Positions 1-8,433 of a stretch of 64,000 nt of DNA are shown piece by piece (within the stretch, counting starts at the first letter, position 1; each line of letters opens with the position of its first letter). A model generated the notes under the pieces. That model had not been told where the DNA came from. It did no database searches and saw only the letters and a program-made list of their open reading frames with translations. Source of the DNA: Sorangium cellulosum So ce56 (GTDB lineage: Bacteria; Myxococcota_A; Polyangia; Polyangiales; Polyangiaceae); NCBI RefSeq assembly GCF_000067165.1, contig NC_010162.1, positions 9,245,001 through 9,309,000 of the forward strand, in the 5' to 3' direction. The translations under genes were made by a program, and so were the position numbers.

Positions 1-219
1 GGCGCCGAAGGAGAGGTCGCGCGCTCCCTTGGCGACAGCGTACGCGGCGAGGCCAGCGAGCGGCACGCCGAAGCCCGCAGCCGCGGCGCCGGGGACGACC
101 AGGAAACGCGCGCCGATGAAGCACAGCGTGAGGCCGGTGAGCAGCGTGGCGATGCCCGCGCCGCCGAGGCGGCGCGACGGGAGGGACGAGGCGGAGGGAG
201 CGATAGCGGCGTCGTTCAT
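1..219 (-). CDS. DUF4267-like small membrane protein (partial, runs off left edge)
   Basis: The reading frame starts at an ATG at 219 and stays open for 73 codons to the window edge, so the C-terminus is missing. The product begins with a short Ser/Pro-rich tail, followed by a hydrophobic segment around residues 20-40 containing LLTGLTLCFIGARFLVVPG, then Ala/Gly-rich sequence ending in a VAKGARDL-like motif. This pattern of a helix, a phenylalanine/proline loop and a conserved GxRDL is what I associate with DUF4267 membrane proteins, whose function is unknown. It diverges from the AraC-type regulator that starts at 328, with about 108 bases between them, so that regulator may control it. The family assignment comes from recall of the motif. 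Confidence 0.65.
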   Translation of the reverse strand, partial: MNDAAIAPSASSLPSRRLGGAGIATLLTGLTLCFIGARFLVVPGAAAAGFGVPLAGLAAYAVAKGARDLSFGA

Positions 220-327
220 GGGCTGGATGTAGCTCTCGGCGGATGCGCCCGCGATGGCCGGCGCGCGCAACGAATGTCCCCAGACGCTCACGTTGCGAGC
301 GCTATGGATCATCGCTAGGCTCGCGCC

Positions 328-1263
328 ATGTACCAGGATGACCCGCTATCGAGCCGATTTTCCATGGCAAAGCTGTCGTCCGAGCTCGTCTGCCGGACCG
401 CTGCGCGAGGGGCCTGGGCGCTCGAGCTTCCGGCGCGTCCGATCCTGGTGCTCCACCACGTGACCGAGGGGAGCTGCGTGCTGCGCGCCGGGCGAGAGGC
501 CGTCTCGCTCTACCAGGGCGACGTGGCGCTGGTGCGACCGAACGTGGGGCACCGCGTCGACCACGGCGACGCGAGGGCGAAGCCCGTGCTCCTCGACCGG
601 TGGCTCGAGGTCGCGCGAGAGGAGGACGGCGAGCGCGTGCTCGGCCGCGGCGCCGCCACGGCGCGCGCGCTGTGCGGCGTGTTCCGGTTCGAGCACGACG
701 CGCTCGCCCCCTTGCTGCAGGTCCTGCCGACGGTGATCCACGCCGGCGCGCGGGCCATCGAGGCGCGGCCCTCGTTTGCCGGCGCGCTGGCGCGCCTCAG
801 GAGCGAGCTGCACGAGGCGCGCCCGGGGGCGGGGCTGGCTCGCCGCCGCTGGCTCGAGCTCATCCTCATCGAGCTCGTGCGGCTGCTCGCCGACCGCGAG
901 CCCGCGAAGCTCGCCGCGCTCGGCGCCACGCAGGACGCCGTCGTCGCCCGCGCGATCGCCGAGCTCGTGCACGACCCGGCGCGCGCGTGGGACGTCGACA
1001 CCCTGGCGCGGACGGTGGGCGTCTCGCGCGCCACGCTCGCCCGGCGGTTCCTCGAGGCCACGGGCGCGCCGCCCATGGCGTACCGGGCGACGCTGCGCAC
1101 CGAGCACGCGCGCCGCCTGCTCCGCGAGACGACGCTGTCGAACCAGCAGATCGCCCACGCGGTCGGGTTCGCCACGGTGCAGGCGTTTCAGCGCGCGTTT
1201 CGGCGCGAGACCGGGGCGACGCCGTCGGCCGTCCGCGCGCAGCTGCGCGCAGCGCACGGCTGA
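328..1263 (+). CDS. AraC-family transcriptional regulator with N-terminal cupin domain
   Basis: The protein has 311 residues, a normal length for the cupin-type AraC group. Residues 5-190 look like the ligand-sensing cupin (DPLSSRF start, then a Gly/Val/His-rich beta region with LYQGDVALVRPNVGH). Residues about 210-308 hold two helix-turn-helix units: VDTLARTVGVSRATLARRF, and the second with IAHAVGFATVQAFQRAFRR followed by GATPSAVR, the usual AraC C-terminal signature. It should bind DNA and probably a small effector. The ATG at 328 is preferred over the in-frame ATG at 364 because the DPLS motif typical of the family N-terminus lies between them. The divergent DUF4267-like gene is the obvious target; autoregulation is also possible. 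Both are inferences. Confidence 0.9.
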   Translation: MYQDDPLSSRFSMAKLSSELVCRTAARGAWALELPARPILVLHHVTEGSCVLRAGREAVSLYQGDVALVRPNVGHRVDHGDARAKPVLLDRWLEVAREEDGERVLGRGAATARALCGVFRFEHDALAPLLQVLPTVIHAGARAIEARPSFAGALARLRSELHEARPGAGLARRRWLELILIELVRLLADREPAKLAALGATQDAVVARAIAELVHDPARAWDVDTLARTVGVSRATLARRFLEATGAPPMAYRATLRTEHARRLLRETTLSNQQIAHAVGFATVQAFQRAFRRETGATPSAVRAQLRAAHG

Positions 1264-1298
1264 GTCACCGCGCAGGAACGTCGGCGTGACGCGTCACA

Positions 1299-2669
1299 TC
1301 ACGCGACGGGCGGCGGCGGCGGCGGCGGTAGCGAGGGCTGCTCGCCCTCGAGGCGCCGGCGCACGTACCCGAGGTGCAGGTAAAGCTGGTAGAGAGCCGC
1401 CATCGCCCCGAGCGGGACCGATACGGTGGCGAGCTTCTCCTCCAGCTGACGGAGCGTCGCGATCATCTCCGCGCGCCGCGCCGGATCCGGCGGGCCGGCG
1501 AGCTCCCGCTGCGCGCGGCGCAAGATCTCGTAATGGCGGTAGATCCGCGCGCTGATCCGCCAGTTGTACAGGGGCTGCGCGATCTTGAAGATGGAGAAGA
1601 TCACCGTCGCCAGCGGCAGCAGCATGAGCTTCAGCCGGCTCACCATCGACGCAGGCCAGAACGGCAGGACGCGCTGCAGGAGCGAGGGCCCCTCCTCGAG
1701 GTAACGCCGCGCCTCGGGGCGGAGCGGCGCCTCCACGAACCGCGCGGACGGGAACTCGCCGGGCGCGTCGAGGAGGTTGCCCGGCTCGTGCGCGGCGCGC
1801 GCCGCCTCGATCAGGAGCGGGACCAGCGCGGGGTGGAGCGTCGCGTTGGCGACCAGCGCGGCCGGCGGGGCGAGCAACGGGCTCGGCGCGGGCGGGATGT
1901 TGCGCTCGAGGTCGAGCAGCCCCTCGCTGAGCACGACGCTCGTCAGATAGGGGTAGCGGCGCGCGTAGCTCTGGTGCTGGCGCAGGGTCATGAGGCGCAC
2001 GCCATCGGCGCGGATCAGCTGCTGCACCTGCTCGGAGCCGGGGCCGACGATGAAGAAGGCCGCGTCGATGCGGCCGGCCTGGAGCGCCTCGGCCGCCTGC
2101 CGATCCGGCAGCCCCTCGAAGGGCGCGCCGGCCGCGGCCTGACCGGCCGCGGTGACGCCGCTGTCCGCGAGCAGCCGCTGCGCGACCACGCGCGTGCCGC
2201 TCCCCTCGGGGCCGATCGAGAGCCGCTTGCCCGCCAGATCCGTGAGGCGGTCGTAGGGCCGGTCGCCGCGGTGGAAGATCCAGAGCGGCTCGCGGTAGAC
2301 GCTGGCGAGGCTGCTCAGGCGGTCGCGCGCGTCGGGCGGCATGGCGCCGCCCTGCACGAAGGCGACCGAGACCCCGCTCGCCGGATCGAGCAGGAGCGCG
2401 ACGTTCTCGGCCGAGCCCGCCGTCTCGCGGATCTCGAGCGCGATGTCGAACCCGGCCAGGTACGCGCGGTACCGCTCGGCGAAGGCGTGATAGCGGCCCG
2501 TGGGCTGGCCGGTGGCGATCGTCAGCCGGCGGGGAGGCGGGGGCTCTACGAACAGCAGGTACGTCGCGACGAGGGCGGTGATGCCGACGAGCAGGAACGG
2601 GGTCCAGACGCGCAGGAGCTCCCTGCGGTAGCCTTCGGCGATCCTGCGGCGGAAGAGGAGCCTGATCAT
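1299..2669 (-). CDS. TAXI-family TRAP-type solute-binding protein, membrane anchored
   Basis: The product has 456 residues. An N-terminal anchor (residues about 24-42, LLVGITALVATYLLF) is followed by a periplasmic binding domain with the TAXI hallmark region (TIATGQPTGRYHAFAERYR, then LAGKRLSIGPEGSGTRV and IDAAFFIVGPGS). The C-terminal 130 residues add a second hydrophobic stretch (LKLMLLPLATVIFSIFKIA) and a predicted coiled helix, ending in a Pro-rich tail. TAXI proteins capture organic acids for TRAP transporters, but no DctQ/DctM membrane subunits are nearby. Stand-alone, double-anchored versions may act as sensors or orphan receptors. The ATG at 2669 (MIRLLFRRRIAEGYRRELL) is chosen because the anchor directly follows it. 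Upstream open sequence in the same frame reads as noncoding. Confidence 0.85.
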   Translation of the reverse strand: MIRLLFRRRIAEGYRRELLRVWTPFLLVGITALVATYLLFVEPPPPRRLTIATGQPTGRYHAFAERYRAYLAGFDIALEIRETAGSAENVALLLDPASGVSVAFVQGGAMPPDARDRLSSLASVYREPLWIFHRGDRPYDRLTDLAGKRLSIGPEGSGTRVVAQRLLADSGVTAAGQAAAGAPFEGLPDRQAAEALQAGRIDAAFFIVGPGSEQVQQLIRADGVRLMTLRQHQSYARRYPYLTSVVLSEGLLDLERNIPPAPSPLLAPPAALVANATLHPALVPLLIEAARAAHEPGNLLDAPGEFPSARFVEAPLRPEARRYLEEGPSLLQRVLPFWPASMVSRLKLMLLPLATVIFSIFKIAQPLYNWRISARIYRHYEILRRAQRELAGPPDPARRAEMIATLRQLEEKLATVSVPLGAMAALYQLYLHLGYVRRRLEGEQPSLPPPPPPPVA

Positions 2670-3018
2670 GAGCGGATCGGCCGGAGATCCCCGTCCGGGC
2701 ACGGCCCCGCGCTCGCGTGGAGCGCAGGGGGCGCCCACGCGGCCGGAGGGTGTCCGGGGGCGGATGATGCCCCGGCCGATGCCCCCGGACAATGCCGTTG
2801 TTCGACGGACGCCGGGGATCGCGCGGTGTCTCAGGCGCCGACCGCGCGTCGAGGCGATCGTCCGCCAGGCGCGGCGGCACGGCAGCCGCAAGGCGCTCGC
2901 CGGTCCGGTGGCCGAGTGGTTCCGCGACCGGGCGCTGCCGCTGTTCCTGCGGCTCGGCGCGGCGGCGCAGGCGCGCGTGCACGCGTACCGGATCGACTGG
3001 GAGGCGCGGGCGGCGTAG
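2668..3018 (+). CDS. Small hypothetical protein
   Basis: A plus-strand frame of up to 116 codons fills the gap between two minus-strand genes. From about 2820 onward almost every codon ends in G or C, the pattern of real genes in this genome. The region before 2779 does not show it clearly, so the true start may be the ATG at 2764, 2767 or 2779 (79-85 residues). The product is Arg-rich with an amphipathic C-terminal half (VAEWFRDRALPLFLRLGAAA). No domain is recognised. It may be expressed from the divergent region upstream of the TAXI gene. Treat it as a probable small gene of unknown function. Confidence 0.45.
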   Translation: MSGSAGDPRPGTAPRSRGAQGAPTRPEGVRGRMMPRPMPPDNAVVRRTPGIARCLRRRPRVEAIVRQARRHGSRKALAGPVAEWFRDRALPLFLRLGAAAQARVHAYRIDWEARAA

Positions 3019-3031
3019 CGCCGGGGGGGCG

Positions 3032-3451
3032 TCAGTCCTTGTCGTCCGGCTGCGCCACATTGTCCGGCACGCCCAGGGCGACCGGGCCCATCCCCTTGCT
3101 CTTGAACTGGTTGTGCCAGAGGCTCTTGCCGGTGAGCGAGAAACACTCCACCTCGCCCTGCTTGGCGACGAAGAGCCGGTCTCCCTCCAGGAGGAGCGTG
3201 GCGCGGCCCTGCGTGGCGGCCTTCACCTCCCAGAGCAGCTCGCCCGTCGGGTAATGCAGACAGGCGACGTGGCTGAAGCTCGCCGCGTAGATCGCCGCAG
3301 GCGTGATCAGGAGCGCTGTGGAAGAGAAACCGCCCCCGGCCTGCTTGTACTCCCAGAGCACGCGCCCGGTGGCCGGGTCGACGCCGAAGATCTGATCCCG
3401 GAACGCCGCCACCAGCACCGGCGCCGCCGCGATTGTTCGGTATTCGCTCAT
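3032..3451 (-). CDS. PQQ-like beta-propeller repeat protein (short)
   Basis: The 139-residue protein has about three beta-propeller blades of the PQQ type. The tell-tale blade endings are FGVDPATGRVLWEYK, LHYPTGELLWEVK and FSLTGKSLWHNQ, each a strand followed by a G-x-x-LW turn. There is no signal peptide. Full PQQ propellers have seven or eight blades, so this is either part of an oligomeric propeller or a shortened relative. The protein lacks anything resembling a dehydrogenase active site, so a scaffold or binding role is more likely than catalysis. The ATG at 3451 begins MSEYRTIAAAPVLVA. Neighbours give no functional clue. Confidence 0.7.
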   Translation of the reverse strand: MSEYRTIAAAPVLVAAFRDQIFGVDPATGRVLWEYKQAGGGFSSTALLITPAAIYAASFSHVACLHYPTGELLWEVKAATQGRATLLLEGDRLFVAKQGEVECFSLTGKSLWHNQFKSKGMGPVALGVPDNVAQPDDKD

Positions 3452-3989
3452 ACGTCCCCTCGCTTCCTGATTGCGCCCAGCGAGCTATCAGCGGGGGGGC
3501 GGCGCGGCAAGCTGCGAGCACGTGCGGCGTCGCGAGCCGCGCGCACGGCGAAGATGCGAGTTCGCATGGGCGGCTGGCGGAAAGGTGATGCGGGGGTCGT
3601 CCTCGAAGACGAGGAGCGAGGCGCGCCCCGTGTCTCGCGCGACGCGCGCCTCGTTGCGGCCTCGTAGGTCCTGGACGACGTGGTGGTGGACGCCTTCGCC
3701 ATGGCAAAGATACGCCTCCTTGTCGGGGCCAGCGCCCCTCGGAATGAGGGGCCGGAGGATCGACGAGGGTATCGGCGAACAAGGTATTGGCCAGAGGAGA
3801 GCGAGAGTCGGTCGCGCCGCGAAGAAGCGCTCGGGCGGAGGGCGGGGAGAGGCGGTGTGCCGCGCATCGAATCGAGGGGGCGGCGGGCCGGTCCTACGGC
3901 GCGGGGAGCCCCGGCGCCGGGGGCAGCGGGCCCGGAAGAGGTGAGCGAAGGAAAAAGAAGCGCGCTGCAACCACAAGTGGCGCGCGAGA
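3452..3989. other. Intergenic region without a recognised gene
   Basis: About 540 bases with open frames on both strands, but their codon composition is unlike the true genes and no family is recognisable. The last part becomes purine-rich and runs into the repeat tract at 3990. Confidence 0.5.
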
Positions 3990-4398
3990 CGACGCCGGGG
4001 CTGCACAGGAGACCCATCGGGCCTGCGCAGGAGCCAGACGATGGTGACGAAGGACACCAACGTGGGCGCGCAGGAGGGGCGCCAGGGCCGCTCAGGACGA
4101 GGACAAGTGCAATGCAGGACACCAACGTGGGTGCACAGGGGAGCGCCCAGGCCGCGCAGGAGGGCCTGCGGGGCTGCGCAGGAGACCCACCGGGGCCGCG
4201 CAGGAGCGCGCCGGGGCTTGTCCAGGAGGGCCAATGGGCTGCGCAGGACGGCCGGCGGCGCTGCGCAGGAGGGCGCCGGGGCTTGTCCAGGAGGGCCAAT
4301 GGGCTGCGCAGGACGGCCGGCGGCGCTGCGCAGGAGGGCGCCGGGGCTTGTCCAGGAGGGCCAATGGGCTGCGCAGGACGGCCGGCGGCGCTGCGCAG
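3990..4398. repeat. 65-bp minisatellite tract (left portion)
   Basis: At the right end three nearly identical 65-bp units begin at 4211, 4276 and 4341 (CCGGGGCTTGTCCAGGAGGG is the first 20 bases). The period continues in decayed form to the left: the 15-mer GGACACCAACGTGGG occurs about 65 bases apart (about 4052 and 4117), and a GCRCAGGAGACCCAYCGGG motif recurs near 4001 and 4174. Because 65 is not a multiple of 3, a repeat protein is unlikely. The array stops abruptly at 4398 inside a unit, where the mobile unit begins, and resumes at about 8509. Confidence 0.85.
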
Positions 4399-4437
4399 TG
4401 TACGAGCGGAGCCCTGGTAACACTTCTGACCGGGACG
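4399..4437 (+). repeat. Left imperfect terminal inverted repeat of the mobile unit
   Basis: This segment directly follows the broken satellite unit and pairs, as an inverted repeat, with 8470-8510. The best-conserved part is GTAACACTTCTGACCGGG here against GTAACGGTTCAGACCGGG on the opposite strand at the right end. The serine recombinase gene ends only a few bases inward. Confidence 0.6.
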
Positions 4438-4439
4438 CC

Positions 4440-6560
4440 CTACGCATACTGATTCTCCTCCTGCATGCTGGTTTGGGAATGTCTTCGAGGTCGCGGACCA
4501 TAGCCGCGGGCTTTGGCCTCATTCAGGCGTTTGGTCGTTGCCCGGTCGAGCTTGAACCATAACGTACGACCAAGGCCACCGCCCTCGACGCTCTTGAGCC
4601 AGCCTTTGGCGACCCAGTAGCGCACGGCGTGCTCGGTGACGTGGAAGCGTGCAGCGATGCCGTGGATAGAATACAGGCCGTCGGCGCGCCGGTCCGGCTG
4701 ACGTGCGGAGGGGGATGGGAGGCTGGGGCGCCGCAGGTCGTGGCGCCAGCGGATCCAGCGCACAGACATCGCGCTCCATCGAGCGCTGCGGCCTGTGCGC
4801 AGCCCGCGGCGGTTGAGTTCGTCGGCGATCACCCGATCGGGCTTCTGGTCAGCGACGAGCATTTTGATAAGCTCGATCGCCTCGGGGGGCGTCACCACGG
4901 CCATGGGCTTGCTGTGCCGCGGGACGGTAAAGTCACTGACCACACCCGTCTTCCAGAGCAGTTGCACGCGGGTCATGCGCGCAGGGACCTCGATGGGACT
5001 CAAGGTGACTTGCTGAACGAGCATGCGAAGAAGATTCTTCCGCTCGGCGTGCGTGGTGGATGGCGCGTTCCAGACCTGAGAGAGGTCCTTGGTAAGCGAC
5101 AAGATGCGACGGCTGTCCTCATCGGTAATGTTGACCTTCTCACGTCGGAACATCTCCTGGCGCTCTCGGTCCAACGCCTCGACTTCACGAAGTTTCTCGT
5201 TCCATTCGTGTTCGAGCGTGCGCGCGACGACGCGATTGTCCGGATCAACTGCCTTATAGCGGCGCTCCGCGAGCCGTGCCTCATACCGTGCCCGTTCCAG
5301 TCGCAGCTTCCACTGTCGGTTCACCTCGTCTGACTGTCGCTCTGCTTCGCGGACTACAGCCAGACCAATCTCGATATCGGGCGGCTGGGTCGCCTCCAGA
5401 AAGAGCCTTGAGACCGCCTCATCGATGACCCGCGCCGAAACAGTACAGCACACATGCCGGCCGCCGGTATGCGTGATCGGGGTCCGGCATCTGTAGTATG
5501 CCCGCCGCAGCGTGCCTTGATAATTCGTGACCATGCGATGACCACACTTGCCGCACAATGCGAGGCCTTGGAGCAGGGCCTGCCCTTCACGAGCGGCGCC
5601 GTGCTGATCAGGTGATGTTTGATGGGTCCGGTTGTCATGCAGCTTTCGTTGATTGGCCATGAATTCCTCCCATGGAATGTAGGCCGGATGGCGATCGCGG
5701 AGGCACGTCTTCCATGCCTCTTGCGCCAGGCGTGTCACGCGGCGGCGCGGTTGACCGTTCACAAGCGCGAGGCGTTCCTCATGTCGACCGAAGACATACG
5801 CGCCGGCATACGTCGGGTTGTGCAATATGCGAAGGATTGTGCCATGCCGCGGAGGCCCCCAGCGCAGTTCGCCTGTCGCGATGCTACGCGCCGGCATCTT
5901 GAGTCCGCGATCGGCGAAGTACCGCATCACAGCATAGGCGCTCCCATCAAGGCGGAAGCGCTCGAAGACGAGTCGGAGAGCACGCTGGACGTGCTCGTCC
6001 GGATCGAGTCGGAAACGGCACGCAGCTTCATCCCATTCGTAGCCGCCTGGAGCGTGAAAGAAGAGCTCTCCGCGACGCGCCTTACTGAGCTTTCCGCCGT
6101 GCAGTCGCAAGCGCATCCACATCTGCTCTGCCTCGCTCATAGTACCCTTAAGTCCAAGGAGAAGCCGATCGTTGGAATCACGTGGAGTGTAGACGCTGTG
6201 CTCATCAGCGAGAATCACATCGGCAAGGCCGCACAAGTCAAGCAGCCGGTACCAGTCCGCTGAGCAGCGGGCGAGCCGTGAGACTTCCAGCGCGAAAATG
6301 GCTCCGACGCGTCCGTGCGCTACATCATCGGCCAGCCGCTGGAAGCCGGTGCGCCACTGCGCGCTTGTAGCGCTCTGACCAAGGTCCTCATCGATCACGT
6401 CGATACGGTCGGCAGACCAGCCAAGCTCGATCGCACGCTGTTTCAGTGCGTATTGCCGGGACGTGGACTCAGGATGCTCGTAGACTTGACGGAGCGTGGA
6501 CTGGCGCATGTAGACCATCGCTCGACGCTCCAGATGCTGCGGCTGGATCTTGTCGCTCAT
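4440..6560 (-). CDS. Large serine recombinase (recombinase family protein)
   Basis: This 706-residue site-specific DNA recombinase starts with a resolvase catalytic domain (residues about 14-155) with nucleophile Ser21 in YMRQST and arginines in LEVSRLAR. A recombinase domain follows (about 175-320), then a zinc ribbon with CGKCGHRM (Cys336, Cys339) and further cysteines near 358 and 371-372. A long charged coiled-coil region lies about 400-490, and a C-terminal helix-turn-helix of MerR-like type about 640-690 (YSIHGIAARFHVTEHAVRYW). Such enzymes cut at a 2-bp crossover and integrate or excise DNA. All catalytic parts are present, so it appears intact. Its ATG overlaps the stop of the upstream small gene by 4 bases (ATGA), which implies coupled translation. 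Codon use is less GC3-biased than neighbours, consistent with transfer. Confidence 0.92.
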   Translation of the reverse strand: MSDKIQPQHLERRAMVYMRQSTLRQVYEHPESTSRQYALKQRAIELGWSADRIDVIDEDLGQSATSAQWRTGFQRLADDVAHGRVGAIFALEVSRLARCSADWYRLLDLCGLADVILADEHSVYTPRDSNDRLLLGLKGTMSEAEQMWMRLRLHGGKLSKARRGELFFHAPGGYEWDEAACRFRLDPDEHVQRALRLVFERFRLDGSAYAVMRYFADRGLKMPARSIATGELRWGPPRHGTILRILHNPTYAGAYVFGRHEERLALVNGQPRRRVTRLAQEAWKTCLRDRHPAYIPWEEFMANQRKLHDNRTHQTSPDQHGAAREGQALLQGLALCGKCGHRMVTNYQGTLRRAYYRCRTPITHTGGRHVCCTVSARVIDEAVSRLFLEATQPPDIEIGLAVVREAERQSDEVNRQWKLRLERARYEARLAERRYKAVDPDNRVVARTLEHEWNEKLREVEALDRERQEMFRREKVNITDEDSRRILSLTKDLSQVWNAPSTTHAERKNLLRMLVQQVTLSPIEVPARMTRVQLLWKTGVVSDFTVPRHSKPMAVVTPPEAIELIKMLVADQKPDRVIADELNRRGLRTGRSARWSAMSVRWIRWRHDLRRPSLPSPSARQPDRRADGLYSIHGIAARFHVTEHAVRYWVAKGWLKSVEGGGLGRTLWFKLDRATTKRLNEAKARGYGPRPRRHSQTSMQEENQYA

Positions 6561-7192
6561 GGCCGACCTCGACGGGTGTGGGCTCGACGCGTAGCATTTT
6601 GAGGACGAGCGTGGCCCACGCGCCCAGCAGATCTCGCTGCATCGTTGCGGGGAGCGCTGACCACCGAGGGATCTTCGGCCGAGGCATGGGCGGGTTGTCT
6701 CGTTTCTTCGGGTGCCACCGCCTCTGTCTTGGGCGTCTCTCGGTGGAGGTCCAGGGCGGTACGCACGGCGCCAGCGAGCTCAAGCAAACCGCGAGCATCC
6801 AGACGGACTTCGCGGCCGTACAACCGCGGCGTTACCCATGTGGCGGCTCGATCGGTCCACTCAACCGGAAGACGGATCGTCCAGCCCTGCGGATGCTCGG
6901 CGTCGACGTACCGCCGGCCATCCTGGCCGCGCACGGACGCGACCACAGCAAGCCGCCGTCCCTTCAGGGGATGGATGGGCAGCGTGACGGTGACATATTC
7001 CGAAGGGGGTGCTGGACGTGGCGCAGTTTGTGGACGGTGTCGGGAGCTGCGGTGACACTTCCTTGAGCCACGGGCCCCTGCTCCGGGAGGACTGGAAACA
7101 GGGACCGGATCCTCGTCGGCGCGACACGCTCGCCGCGCTTTCTCGGACCGCCTGGATCTATACACGAACCGCTCCCCGTGGTCGCGGTACAC
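6557..7192 (-). CDS. DUF5372-like partner protein of the recombinase
   Basis: The frame opens at a GTG at 7192 and encodes up to 211 residues. The central part, about residues 66-130 (VTVTLPIHPLKGRRLAVVAS, then PQGWTIRLPVEWTD), resembles the small DUF5372 proteins that I recall being encoded just upstream of serine recombinases. The N-terminal 60 residues are poorly structured and the true start may lie further in. The gene ends in an ATGA overlap with the recombinase start. That conserved pairing suggests a helper or directionality role, which is unproven. The family name is from memory and moderately certain. Confidence 0.55.
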   Translation of the reverse strand: MYRDHGERFVYRSRRSEKARRACRADEDPVPVSSPPGAGARGSRKCHRSSRHRPQTAPRPAPPSEYVTVTLPIHPLKGRRLAVVASVRGQDGRRYVDAEHPQGWTIRLPVEWTDRAATWVTPRLYGREVRLDARGLLELAGAVRTALDLHRETPKTEAVAPEETRQPAHASAEDPSVVSAPRNDAARSAGRVGHARPQNATRRAHTRRGRP

Positions 7193-7231
7193 ACGAGCCT
7201 CTTCTCACGATCCGGCGTGAGTTCGCGCAGG

Positions 7232-8395
7232 TCACCGCGCCCTGGCCAGCTTCAGCTCCTTGTTCTTCAGGGTGACCTGCGCGAGCAGAACCGGGCCGTA
7301 GTACAGCTCCCAGACGTCATCGGCGCTCGGAATCAGCCCCACGGGCTCGCCGGCGAGCAGTGAGGAGACGGTGGTCTGCGCGCCCCCGAACAGCATCCGT
7401 CCTTGGTCGTCAAGGCGTCGAATGGCCATCGTGTCCGGGTACTCCGGCGACGAGGGCTTGCTCGGCATCGAGCGGCGCGAGGGCGTGTAGCGCGAAGCCG
7501 GCGTCCTCTGGCCGAGCGCCTCGTGCGGACGCTGATCATTGTACTCGTGCCGAAACCGATCGAAGACGCGCTGTTGCGCTGCCAAGTTGGCTTCTGGCGG
7601 CGATGTCGCCTCCGCCTTCAACGTCTTGTGCATTCGCTCGTGGCGGCCGTTCTGCTGCGGCTTACCGGGCTCGATCCGCTCGGGATGAATGCCGAGCTTG
7701 ATCCAGCTGACCGAGAGCGCCGAGAGCCCACCGATGCCAATCGTGGCGAACGGCGGCCCGTTATCGGAGCGGATGCGGTGCGGCAGCCCGAACTCGCGGA
7801 ACGCGCGCTCGAAGTGCGGCCGCACCGAGGCCTCGTCCGGCTTCGCCACGCCCTCGCACTTGAGCAGGTACCGCGACGCCTGGTCCGTCAACGTCAGCGG
7901 GTGGCAGCGCGTCCTGTCGCCGAGCGCGAAGTGCCCTTTGAAATCGGCGCACCACGTGTCATTCGGCTGCTCGGCTGGAGCCAGCGGCGACGGCATTGCG
8001 GTCGTCGGCGTCACCACGCGGCGCCGACGGGGCCGGATCAGCCCGTGCTTCTTGAGCAACTCGCCGATGGTGCTCGCCGCCGGTAGCCCCTCCAGACCCA
8101 GGCTCTCCAGCCGGGCGCGCAGCTTCTTCGGCCCCCACGTGGGGCGCTCCTTCCGCAGCTCGATCTGCGCGTCGACGAGCACCGTTGGCGTCGCATGCGG
8201 GAACGTGTGCGCCACGGGCCGCCGCTCCTCCAGCCCGCTCGGTCCGGCCTGCTCGTAGCGCTCCACCCACTTGTACCCCGTCTTCCGGCTGATGCCGAAC
8301 CGCCGGCACAGCTCCGCGAACGTCTCGTCCGACTCGTTGACCTGCGCGATGAATCGAAGCCTCTCGTCCACTGAACATGTCTCTTTCCAGGGCAC
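7232..8395 (-). CDS. IS481-family transposase
   Basis: The 387-residue protein begins with a helix-turn-helix (ELCRRFGISRKTGYKWVERY, residues about 28-47), then a linker with GPKKLRARL, and an RNase H-like integrase core. The catalytic acidic triad is visible as Asp151 (WCADFKGHF), Asp211 (RSDNGPPF) and Glu253 (GRHERMHKTLK). This layout and length match IS481 transposases, which cut and paste DNA by DDE chemistry. The start is a GTG at 8395 with a strong GGAGGAG ribosome site about 7 bases upstream. No frameshift or stop interrupts it, so it may be active. Its upstream region holds three short repeats near the right end of the mobile unit, plausible transposase-binding sites. Confidence 0.9.
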   Translation of the reverse strand: MPWKETCSVDERLRFIAQVNESDETFAELCRRFGISRKTGYKWVERYEQAGPSGLEERRPVAHTFPHATPTVLVDAQIELRKERPTWGPKKLRARLESLGLEGLPAASTIGELLKKHGLIRPRRRRVVTPTTAMPSPLAPAEQPNDTWCADFKGHFALGDRTRCHPLTLTDQASRYLLKCEGVAKPDEASVRPHFERAFREFGLPHRIRSDNGPPFATIGIGGLSALSVSWIKLGIHPERIEPGKPQQNGRHERMHKTLKAEATSPPEANLAAQQRVFDRFRHEYNDQRPHEALGQRTPASRYTPSRRSMPSKPSSPEYPDTMAIRRLDDQGRMLFGGAQTTVSSLLAGEPVGLIPSADDVWELYYGPVLLAQVTLKNKELKLARAR

Positions 8396-8433
8396 CGGCG
8401 CTCCTCCGTCGCCGGTCCTCTACGACATGTGTC

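Noticed and set aside
4211..4398. Repeat tract considered as a CRISPR array
   Set aside because: The units are tandem without distinct spacers, and no cas genes are nearby.
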